Assembly: GCA_021782055.1 (NCBI GenBank) | Contig: JAJXVP010000128.1 | Coordinates: 1-7,549, forward strand | Origin: a bacterium | GTDB taxonomy: Bacteria > Spirochaetota > Spirochaetia > JABEVK01 | Reading direction: 5' to 3' | Length of the DNA: 7,549 nucleotides | Shown: positions 1 through 6,292 of the stretch, in pieces | Layout of the letters: every line of letters starts with the position of its first letter | Numbering within the stretch: position 1 is the first letter of the stretch | Notes under the pieces: generated by a model | What the model was told of the DNA's origin: nothing | The model's input: the letters and a program-made list of their open reading frames with translations, nothing else | The model's database searches: none | Translations under genes and position numbers: made by a program

Positions 1-1
1 G

Positions 2-397
2 TCAACCTCTGCCAGGCCTTTGGCACAGGCCCAACTGGAACTGGCTCTGATTTACGAAACTCGACCCGCGTTAAAAAGATTTTATTTGGCCGAAGCGATT
101 GGCACCTTGCAAAACCTTTGGGCCCTTTCAGGACGTCAAAAGCAAGACCTCGCCCTTTGGGTTCCCCTGCATCTTGAAGCGGGACTTTTACAAGAAGCCG
201 AAAGCTCGCTCCGTGAGTTCTTACTCGAAACTCCGCAAGACAGCGAAGTGTATTTTTGGTTAGCTAAAGTAAAATTCGCTCAGCGCGACTATCTAGAAGT
301 CATGACGATTCTGGCGTTTTTGCAGGACCACGGCGGTAACGCCGAACTTCACAAGGCCTACCGGTTTTGGCTCGGGGAGGCCCCCGGTGTCGCGTAA
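2..397 (+). CDS. pelE: Probable PelE, C-terminal part (TPR protein, 5' end outside window)
   Basis: The frame is open from base 2 to the TAA at 395-397, giving 131 visible codons with no upstream stop, so the true start lies before the window. The TTG at 20-22 has no clear ribosome binding site and is probably internal. The protein is all-helical in character. It holds two TPR-like units, roughly residues 43-72 and 75-106 counted from that TTG, with the usual pattern of large and small hydrophobics (W47, A54, G55, A60 in the first; W80, A82 in the second). No membrane segment is visible in this part. Position directly before pelF and pelG points to PelE, known as an inner-membrane protein with a cytoplasmic TPR region that works with PelD, PelF and PelG. 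The name rests mainly on gene order, because TPRs alone are not diagnostic. A PelD-PelE fusion or another TPR protein is possible. The gene ends 11 bases inside pelF. Confidence 0.75.
   Translation, partial: STSARPLAQAQLELALIYETRPALKRFYLAEAIGTLQNLWALSGRQKQDLALWVPLHLEAGLLQEAESSLREFLLETPQDSEVYFWLAKVKFAQRDYLEVMTILAFLQDHGGNAELHKAYRFWLGEAPGVA
374..380 (+). promoter_or_regulatory. Shine-Dalgarno for pelF
   Basis: GGGGAGG lies six bases upstream of the GTG at 387, inside the last codons of the preceding TPR gene. It supports GTG as the pelF start and an 11-base overlap with that gene. Confidence 0.8.
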
Positions 398-1784
398 ACT
401 AAGGGTTTGCTTAGTGATCGAGGGCTCTTACCCCTATATTACCGGCGGAGTTAGTGCTTGGGTACAAGATATTCTCGAAGGCTTATCGGATTTTGAGTTT
501 GCCCTTCTGACTATTTCACCTGTAGCCGACCAACCTCTTCGATATCGATTGCCCTCTAACGTGGTGGAACATCGCGACCTCGTAATTACCCAAAATGCCC
601 CGTCAGACTCCGTGAGCAAAGAAAAAGCTCGGCAACTTCCGACCGAAATTCTTCGTCTTCATCGTCAATTTTTTCAGGGCGATTCACCCGAGATGTCGCA
701 ACTCTTTTCGCTTCTTCCTGAAGGGGTTTCCCTGCACCGTGAAGCTGTTGATCAAAAAGTCTTTTGGGATTTTTTGGTCCGCACCAGCCAAGAGCGAAAC
801 CCGATTTACCCGTTCTCGGACTATTATTGGGCGTGGCAATCGTCACACGAGTTGTTGTTTCGGGTCTTGGCGGCGGTTCCCCCCGAAGCAGATATCTACC
901 ATGCGGTATCGACGGGCTTTGCAGGAGTGGCCGCTTTGGCTGCTCAAGTCAGGCGTCAAAAGCCTTTTGTTTTGACGGAACACGGCCTGTATCACAAAGA
1001 ACGAGAAATCGAAATTCGTAAGGCAGCTTATGTTCACGGGTATCAGCGGGATATGTGGATCAAGTTCTATTCAAGCGTGAGTACACTGTGCTACCGGAGT
1101 GCGGACGCTGTTACTGCTTTGTTTGAAGAGAATCGACAAAAACAGCTGGAACTGGGGGCTTTGAAGGATCGAAGCTTTGTCATTCCTAATGGAATTGATG
1201 TGGAGCGCTTCGCTTCGGTCAAACGTCAACCTCGTCCCGGGCGTCATGTAGGTTTGGTCGGAAGAATTGTTCCTATCAAAGATGTGAAAACCTTTATTGC
1301 TGCGGCCAAAATTATTGCCGAAGAAATTCCGGATATCACTTTTTATGCGATCGGCCCCACCGATGAAGACCCTGATTATTATCAAGATTGTTTAGCTTTG
1401 GCTGAAAGCCTTTCTCTTGGCGATAGGCTACAATTTACGGGGCGGCAAAACGTGCTCGACTTTTATGCGTTTTTAGATGTGGTTGTTTTAACTAGTGTTC
1501 GCGAAGCTCAGCCTTTGGTGATCCTTGAGGCTTGGGCTGCCGGCATACCCTGTGTCAGCACTAAGGTAGGTAATGTCCCCGAAATGCTCGACTACGACGA
1601 AAGGTTTTTGGCTTCTTCCAAGGACCCCAGTCAAGTCGCTTCGGCCCTGCGGTTTGTGTTGAACAACCCCGAAGAGATGAGTTTGATTAACCAGCGAAAT
1701 GCCGAAAAGGTTCGTCGGTTGTATCATCGCTCGGACCTTTTAGATAAGTATCGTCAGCTTTACCGTTTTGTAAGGGGCGAGTAA
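387..1784 (+). CDS. pelF: PelF, cytoplasmic GT4-type glycosyltransferase of Pel polysaccharide synthesis
   Basis: 465 residues from a GTG start with a good Shine-Dalgarno six bases upstream. The fold is GT-B. The N-terminal half carries the PelF-typical YPYITGGVSAW (residues 15-25) and TEHGLYHKERE (197-207). A linker with PNGID (267-271) leads to the nucleotide-sugar half, which opens with GLVGRIVPIKD (289-299; R293 and K298 are the expected donor-phosphate contacts). The retaining-GT4 EX7E motif is present as E373 and E381 in REAQPLVILEAWAAG. No signal peptide or membrane segment is visible, so it is cytosolic. In characterised Pel systems this enzyme builds the N-acetylgalactosamine-rich chain from UDP-sugar, working with PelD, PelE and PelG at the inner membrane. 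It is somewhat shorter than the roughly 507-residue Pseudomonas aeruginosa protein. It overlaps the upstream gene by 11 bases and pelG by one, consistent with co-translation. Confidence 0.97.
   Translation: MSRKLRVCLVIEGSYPYITGGVSAWVQDILEGLSDFEFALLTISPVADQPLRYRLPSNVVEHRDLVITQNAPSDSVSKEKARQLPTEILRLHRQFFQGDSPEMSQLFSLLPEGVSLHREAVDQKVFWDFLVRTSQERNPIYPFSDYYWAWQSSHELLFRVLAAVPPEADIYHAVSTGFAGVAALAAQVRRQKPFVLTEHGLYHKEREIEIRKAAYVHGYQRDMWIKFYSSVSTLCYRSADAVTALFEENRQKQLELGALKDRSFVIPNGIDVERFASVKRQPRPGRHVGLVGRIVPIKDVKTFIAAAKIIAEEIPDITFYAIGPTDEDPDYYQDCLALAESLSLGDRLQFTGRQNVLDFYAFLDVVVLTSVREAQPLVILEAWAAGIPCVSTKVGNVPEMLDYDERFLASSKDPSQVASALRFVLNNPEEMSLINQRNAEKVRRLYHRSDLLDKYRQLYRFVRGE
1772..1777 (+). promoter_or_regulatory. 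Shine-Dalgarno for pelG
   Basis: AAGGGG lies six bases upstream of the ATG at 1784, within the last codons of pelF. Together with the TAATG stop-start overlap it supports this start and translational coupling. Confidence 0.8.
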
Positions 1785-3148
1785 TGGCTGGTATTGGGTT
1801 TGAACTGCGCCGGGTTGTCGCACGCTCTGATTTAGCAAGTTCCATTCAGGCGGTTTTTTCGGGTGCCCTTTTAGTTGCAGGGCCTTGGTTGGTCACGGTG
1901 CTGACTATTTTTGCCATTCATAGTGGTTTGGGAGTCCTTCAGGTTCCTCATGCGCCTGTCTTTCAAGCGGTTGTCACGTACTCTTACGCTCTGTCTTTGG
2001 CTTTGGGAAGTCCGGTACACTACCTGTTTACTCGTTTGGTATCCGACTTGATTTGGGAAAAGCGAGAAAAAGAGGCCTCGGTTTGGCTGCTTGTCGTAAG
2101 CCTTGGTGTGTTTTTTGTTTTTGGCTTTGCGGCCTTTGCAGTGACCATGTTGGTTCCAGTTTGGGGAGCACCGAATCTGGCCCTGTCGGTTTCGGCTTCC
2201 TTATTGTTTGCCGCTGTGAACGCCTTGTGGGTGGTGATGCTCTTTGTTTCTCTTGTTAAGCGTTTTCTGGCTATTCTTGTTGTTTACCTAGGCGGCATGG
2301 CCATAGCGCTGGGGTTGACACTTCTTGGGGCTCACCAAACAGGCCCTGCTGGTGCGATTTTAGGGTTTGCCGGTGGTCACCTCGTTATTCTGCTGGGTTT
2401 AGGTGCCTTGGTGCTGAAAGATTTTCCTCCTCAGGGTCAAACGGGTATGTTTCGTCCTGTAGGGCGCTTGCTTCGGCAGTACGGAGCTTTGGCTCTTTCT
2501 GGGTTCTTTTTTTACGCAGGACAATGGGTAGATAAATTTGTCTTTTGGTTTTCACGGGGGAGCCCTGTCGAAGGTACACTCTTACGGATTTGGGATTTTT
2601 GGGATTTCCCGGTCTACTTGGCAGGTTTGTCGCTGATACCTGGACTTATCTATTTTCTGATTTTTTCAGAAACTACCTACTACATCGCCTTGCGAAAATT
2701 TTTGCAGAGCGTCGCTGCCAAACCCTTTGTTCGCATTCGGCAAGAGAGGTTCCATCTTATTCGGGTAATGAATCGAGAATTAGTCAACCAGATGTTGGTG
2801 CAAACTCTGGCAGCTTTGGCCTTTTTAGCGTTATTTTGGGCCATCCCGGGGCTCAACCCCTGGGCGGTTACGTCGGCGGTGGCGGGGGCATGGTGCCTTC
2901 TTCTTTTGATGACGCTTTTGAACTATCAATACTATTTAGAGTTCTATCGACAAGCGGCTTTGAGTGCGGGGGTGTTTTTTGTTTTCCAGGGCGTTGGTGC
3001 TCTCTTGGGCGTGGCATTTCCAGGAATCTTTCCAGGGCTTGGCTTTTTAACGGCGGTAGCCCTGGCCTGTCTTACGGCATTGATCAGCCTAGAACGTGGT
3101 GTGACATCTATGGAACGAAGTATTTTTCTTAAGGCCGTCGGTCGATAG
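1784..3148 (+). CDS. pelG: PelG, 12-helix inner-membrane Pel export protein
   Basis: 454 residues, close to the roughly 456 of Pseudomonas aeruginosa PelG. It opens with the family signature MAGIGFELRRV. About twelve hydrophobic segments are visible, at roughly residues 25-45, 62-85, 100-125, 136-156, 161-183, 187-211, 233-256, 273-296, 338-354, 360-380, 392-412 and 416-435. This matches the Wzx/MVF-like flippase fold assigned to the family. A longer polar cytoplasmic-type stretch lies between helices 8 and 9 (about 297-335). PelG is thought to carry the growing Pel chain across the inner membrane, fed by PelF and controlled by c-di-GMP-bound PelD. The ATG overlaps the pelF stop (TAATG). It is the last gene of this operon, since the next gene is on the opposite strand 24 bases after the stop. 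No convincing intrinsic terminator is seen in that gap. Confidence 0.96.
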   Translation: MAGIGFELRRVVARSDLASSIQAVFSGALLVAGPWLVTVLTIFAIHSGLGVLQVPHAPVFQAVVTYSYALSLALGSPVHYLFTRLVSDLIWEKREKEASVWLLVVSLGVFFVFGFAAFAVTMLVPVWGAPNLALSVSASLLFAAVNALWVVMLFVSLVKRFLAILVVYLGGMAIALGLTLLGAHQTGPAGAILGFAGGHLVILLGLGALVLKDFPPQGQTGMFRPVGRLLRQYGALALSGFFFYAGQWVDKFVFWFSRGSPVEGTLLRIWDFWDFPVYLAGLSLIPGLIYFLIFSETTYYIALRKFLQSVAAKPFVRIRQERFHLIRVMNRELVNQMLVQTLAALAFLALFWAIPGLNPWAVTSAVAGAWCLLLLMTLLNYQYYLEFYRQAALSAGVFFVFQGVGALLGVAFPGIFPGLGFLTAVALACLTALISLERGVTSMERSIFLKAVGR

Positions 3149-3172
3149 GGGTGTCCAGGCTAGTGGTATAGT

Positions 3173-4018
3173 CTAGGCTAGCTTGAGCATAGCGCGGCAT
3201 TCTTTGTAGAGATGGTCCTCACGTAGACGCTCTTCTTGCGCCTTATGAAAGGTAGTTAGCCGGGTGGGATTTAAGCCGAGAAATCCAAAATGCGTGACCA
3301 TCGACGAAAAATCTTGAGGATTTTGTTGGTAGCGTGGCGAATTTAGAAAGTCAGCCAAGGTAATGGCACTAATGATTAACTTGTGTTGAGAAGTAATTTG
3401 TGGGTTTCCATGTTCTAGGGCCGCATCGATAAGAAACTGAGGAAAGCCCCAGCTTTGCAACACCTTGGCTCCAACCTCATGGTGGTTGACCTTCAAAGCG
3501 GAATCTTCTTCGCCTGAGAGGCGGGTAAGTTTGGTTACAGAAATCTCTACCAGTTTACGGTATTCTGTGGGGTCTGAAAGGTACAGGGGAATTTGCCCAA
3601 TATCATGAAGCAAACCGCCGACAAAGGCACTGTCGGCGTGATCCCTATAGCCCAAAAAAAGGCATAAATCGCGTGCGGTAAAGGCCGTGAACAACGAATG
3701 TGACCAGTAATGACGATAGAAAGGGGTGGGGGGAGCTTTGCCAAACAAGCCGGAACCGGCCAAGAGTATCACCAGATTTTTAATCGTGTTGAGGCCCAAG
3801 AGGGTGATGGCTGTCCGAACTTGTGAGATTTGATGTTGACGGGCGAATTGGGCGGAATTAGCGATCTTGAGGATGCGGGCCGTGATTCCTGGGTCTTGCA
3901 GAATGGTTTCTTCGAGGCTGGTAAATGACATCAAGCGAGAGTCTGCCAGTTTAAGAACTTTGGCGGCGACTTCGGGCATGATGGGCAGTTGATTCAGGTA
4001 GGCGCTCCAGTCCTTCAT
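3173..4018 (-). CDS. HDOD-domain signalling protein
   Basis: 281 residues from the ATG at 4016-4018 to a TAG at 3173-3175. Nearly the whole protein is one HDOD domain. It opens with the typical LPIMPEVAAKVLKLA (11-25), followed by LQDPGITARILKIANSA (40-56) and the ITLLGLNTIKNLV helix (71-83). Residues placed like the metal ligands of true HD hydrolases remain: H107 in WSHS, H138-D139 in GLLHDIG, H179/H180 and H203. The HD-GYP motif is absent, so c-di-GMP hydrolysis is not predicted. No membrane segment or second output domain is seen, so it is probably cytosolic. HDOD proteins are known as signalling or regulatory proteins of mostly undefined biochemistry, often linked to motility, biofilm and second-messenger control. 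The start has only a weak Shine-Dalgarno. The gene is divergent from the cyclase gene and convergent with pelG. The family call is firm, but its role and partner here are not known. Confidence 0.93.
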   Translation of the reverse strand: MKDWSAYLNQLPIMPEVAAKVLKLADSRLMSFTSLEETILQDPGITARILKIANSAQFARQHQISQVRTAITLLGLNTIKNLVILLAGSGLFGKAPPTPFYRHYWSHSLFTAFTARDLCLFLGYRDHADSAFVGGLLHDIGQIPLYLSDPTEYRKLVEISVTKLTRLSGEEDSALKVNHHEVGAKVLQSWGFPQFLIDAALEHGNPQITSQHKLIISAITLADFLNSPRYQQNPQDFSSMVTHFGFLGLNPTRLTTFHKAQEERLREDHLYKECRAMLKLA

Positions 4019-4049
4019 GCCAATACTGTAACTGTCCCAGCGGTGGTTG

Positions 4050-4064
4050 CCAATGGTTTATTGG
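4050..4064. repeat. Short inverted repeat CCAAT-N5-ATTGG, possible operator
   Basis: CCAAT (4050-4054) and ATTGG (4060-4064) form a perfect 5-5-5 inverted repeat in the middle of the divergent promoter region. A further CCAAT lies at 4020-4024, next to the HDOD start codon. The placement suits an operator acting on both genes, but arms of five bases can arise by chance. Confidence 0.25.
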
Positions 4065-4088
4065 ATTTTTCACGGTTTTAGGTTCAAA

Positions 4089-4094
4089 ATTATA
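4089..4094 (-). promoter_or_regulatory. Candidate -10 element (TATAAT) for the HDOD gene
   Basis: The minus strand reads a perfect TATAAT here. The transcript would start near 4082 and have a leader of roughly 60 bases. No good -35 hexamer is found 15-18 bases upstream, where the sequence is already inside the cyclase coding region. Use of this element would therefore need an activator or another sigma-factor contact. Confidence 0.35.
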
Positions 4095-4096
4095 GT

Positions 4097-6292
4097 ATGC
4101 TATCGAAGTTTCTGCCCTGGCTCACCATGCTTCTTGTCTTTTTGTCATTTCTCGTGATGAGTGCCAAAGTCCGTGACCAAGAGGCCACACAGCGTCAGGC
4201 AAGGTTAACCGCCGAAAGTCGCTATTTAGCCACGCAAATTGACACGGACCTAGACAATCGTGTGGGAGCCTTAGAACGTCTGGCTGCTTCGTGGTGGCGT
4301 CAACGCTCGATTGCCCCACCCGAGCTTTTGCATGACGTCCGTCGTTACCTTGCCGATGTCCCCGGGTATCAAGCGATCGAAGGCGTAGATGCCACTCACC
4401 ACGTGGCCTGGGTATACCCCCTTAAAGGTAATGAACAAGCAGTTCATCTCAATTTGGGGTTTGAACCCCTCCGGAAACAGGCCATGCTCAAGGCGTGGGC
4501 AACGGGGTTACCTCAGGCTACGGCCCCCGTGAACCTCGTCCAGGGCGGAAAAGGCTTTTTGCTGTTCATCCCCTTGGCGGGCTTTCCGCAAGAGCGTTAT
4601 CTTTTAGCCGTTTTTCGCATTCAAGAATGGCTGGACAGGGTGTTTCGCGTTGATTCTAGCGATTCTCCCTTTTCGAGGTATCAAGTCTCGGTCGTCTTTG
4701 ATCATTCAGCGGTTTATCATGGACCATCGACGAGCAAACCTTTTGCCGAAAGTTCGCTCAGTGTGCTTGGACAAACCCTGACCGTGAACGTGGTTGAAAA
4801 ACCTGGGACCGTCGAGCCTTCCTTGCTCCCTGTGGCTCTGCAAGGTTTTGGTGCTGTAATTTCGGTTGCTTTGGCACTGGTTTTGGTAATTTTCTTTCGA
4901 AGCCAAAGGGCTACTCAAAAGGTTTTGGCTTCACGGCGGGCTCTTGAAGCCGAAATGCAACAAAAAGCGGTACTGGAAACCGAACTGAATCAGGTCTTTA
5001 CCCGGATGGAGCTGGCCACCGAGGCGGGTCAGCTGGGGATTTGGACTTGGGAAGCGCAGACTCATCACCTGACGTGGAACGCTCGCATGTATGAACTTTT
5101 TGATGTGCCCAAAGCAGTTATCCCCACACCCGAAATTTGGAAAAGCCGCCTGCACCCCGAAGATCTTGATCGTGTTCTTGAGTTGGTTGCGAGGGTCATG
5201 AAAGGCGAAGCCGAGTTTGATACGCAGTTTCGGGTGTTGCGCTCAAGTGGAGTGGCGTACGTTCGATCGGCGGCTCGCGTTGAAAGGGATCAAGCGCAAG
5301 TCCGTCAACTCACCGGTTTGTATTGGGATACTACCGAACAACGCCTTTTAGAAGAAGCGTTGCGGACCAGCGAAGAACGCGTCAGACTTTTACTGAATTC
5401 GACAGGTGAAGCCATTTACGGCATTGACCTTGAGGGAATCTGCACCTTTGCCAACCCCGCCTGCGCGAGGATGCTGGGCTGGGAAGATCCTCAGAGGTTA
5501 ATAGGTCAATCGATGCATTTTTTGGTGCATCATTCACTTCCGGACGGAACACCTATCACTCTCGAGGAATGTCGGATTCACTCCAGCTACCGGTCGGGTA
5601 TCCCTGTACACACCGATGATGAATGGTTATGGAAGGCCGATGGAACCGTGTTTCCTGTAGAATATTGGTCCTACCCTCAAGTCAACGACCAGGGCGTTCA
5701 AGGGGCAGTGGTGACCTTTATTGACATTACTGAACGGCGTGCTACTCAAAAAACCATCCAGCATCTGGCAACTCATGATACCTTAACGGATCTGCCGACT
5801 CTACGCTTGGCAAACGACCGCCTTGCAACGGCGTTGGCCCAGGCAAAACGGCGACAAGAAAAAACCGCTTTACTCTTTATTGACCTTGATGGCTTTAAGG
5901 GGGTCAACGATACTTGGGGACATGAAGCTGGCGATCTGGTGTTAAAAACGGTAGCTTCAAGACTGAGTACCCTTTTGCGTGAGTCGGACACCGCCGCACG
6001 CATTGGTGGAGACGAGTTTTTGGTCATCCTGCCCAACCTTGTTGATCATGAAGCGACCAAGCTTGTCGCTGAAAAAATTCTGGAACAAATTCTTTTGCCC
6101 ATACCCGGAGACTCTTGGACCGCACATGTGGGGGCGTCGATAGGAATTGCCATTTACCCCGAGGATGCTGATCAGGCAGAAGAGCTTTGGCGAAAAGCGG
6201 ATTCTGCCATGTATCGGGTCAAAAAAGGGGGGAAAAAAGGCATAGCCTTTTTCTCACAGATTATTGGTGGAAGCGATCTTGATGATAAATGA
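4097..6292 (+). CDS. Membrane diguanylate cyclase, CHASE-PAS-PAS-GGDEF
   Basis: 731 residues. TM1 (about 6-23) and TM2 (about 249-268) flank a periplasmic region (24-248) resembling a CHASE ligand-binding domain: PGYQAIEGVD at 89-98, WVYPLKGNE at 105-113 and VQGGKGFLLFIPL at 148-160. A short helical linker leads to two PAS domains: about 303-425 (PAS_3-like, with LTWNARMYELF and RLHPEDLDRV) and 426-548 (ending in FIDITERR). The GGDEF domain spans about 555-719. Its active site GGDEF is intact (637-641), metal-site D596 sits in FIDLDGFK, and the inhibitory site R628-ESD is exactly five residues before GGDEF. The enzyme should make c-di-GMP from two GTP at the inner membrane and be product-inhibited. 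No EAL domain is present. The ATG at 4097 keeps the short basic N-terminus before TM1, but no Shine-Dalgarno precedes it. ATG 4127 or 4157 are weaker choices because they cut into TM1. It may feed Pel activation, but only proximity supports this. Confidence 0.95.
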   Translation: MLSKFLPWLTMLLVFLSFLVMSAKVRDQEATQRQARLTAESRYLATQIDTDLDNRVGALERLAASWWRQRSIAPPELLHDVRRYLADVPGYQAIEGVDATHHVAWVYPLKGNEQAVHLNLGFEPLRKQAMLKAWATGLPQATAPVNLVQGGKGFLLFIPLAGFPQERYLLAVFRIQEWLDRVFRVDSSDSPFSRYQVSVVFDHSAVYHGPSTSKPFAESSLSVLGQTLTVNVVEKPGTVEPSLLPVALQGFGAVISVALALVLVIFFRSQRATQKVLASRRALEAEMQQKAVLETELNQVFTRMELATEAGQLGIWTWEAQTHHLTWNARMYELFDVPKAVIPTPEIWKSRLHPEDLDRVLELVARVMKGEAEFDTQFRVLRSSGVAYVRSAARVERDQAQVRQLTGLYWDTTEQRLLEEALRTSEERVRLLLNSTGEAIYGIDLEGICTFANPACARMLGWEDPQRLIGQSMHFLVHHSLPDGTPITLEECRIHSSYRSGIPVHTDDEWLWKADGTVFPVEYWSYPQVNDQGVQGAVVTFIDITERRATQKTIQHLATHDTLTDLPTLRLANDRLATALAQAKRRQEKTALLFIDLDGFKGVNDTWGHEAGDLVLKTVASRLSTLLRESDTAARIGGDEFLVILPNLVDHEATKLVAEKILEQILLPIPGDSWTAHVGASIGIAIYPEDADQAEELWRKADSAMYRVKKGGKKGIAFFSQIIGGSDLDDK
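6234..6252 (-). terminator. Possible intrinsic terminator of the histidine kinase gene
   Basis: AAAAAGGC (6234-6241), a three-base loop (6242-6244) and GCCTTTTT (6245-6252) make a perfect 8-bp stem. On the minus strand it begins one base after the kinase TGA and is followed by a run of six T, then C6 and T6. Only three of the eight pairs are G-C, so it is weak. It also lies inside the last part of the cyclase gene, where the lysine- and glycine-rich coding sequence could create it by chance. Confidence 0.35.

Larger units (their letters stand above)
4019..4096. promoter_or_regulatory. Divergent intergenic promoter region (HDOD gene / cyclase gene)
   Basis: These 78 bases separate the two divergent start codons and, unless a promoter lies inside a gene, hold both promoters. 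The stretch is AT-rich on the cyclase side. No strong -35/-10 pair is seen for the plus strand. A weak candidate is TTGGAT (4061-4066) with CAAAAT (4085-4090), an 18-base spacer. The minus-strand candidate is listed separately. No good Shine-Dalgarno precedes either start codon. Confidence 0.5.

Noticed and set aside
1071..1385. A 104-codon antisense open frame inside pelF.
   Set aside because: It is a shadow of the pelF reading frame, with no Shine-Dalgarno support and no domain-like sequence.
2545..3132. A 195-codon open frame overlapping pelG on the same strand in another frame.
   Set aside because: It lies wholly within pelG, which has the family signature and full length. The alternative product is low-complexity and has no recognisable domain.
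3149..3182. Direct repeat AGGCTAG (3157-3163 and 3175-3181) and a GCTAG/CTAGC pairing in the pelG-HDOD gap, considered as a terminator or attachment site.
   Set aside because: The arms are only five bases with a 14-base loop and no T-tract. The second repeat copy lies in the HDOD stop region. This fits chance better than a functional element.
4025..4035. Tandem ACTGT-A-ACTGT next to the HDOD start codon, considered as a regulator site.
   Set aside because: Two five-base repeats with a one-base spacer match no binding site I recognise and are likely chance.
6221..6227. AAAAAAG, considered as a programmed -1 frameshift heptamer in the cyclase.
   Set aside because: The reading phase is AAA AAA G, not the A AAA AAG phase needed for tandem slippage. 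A shift would give no new domain.
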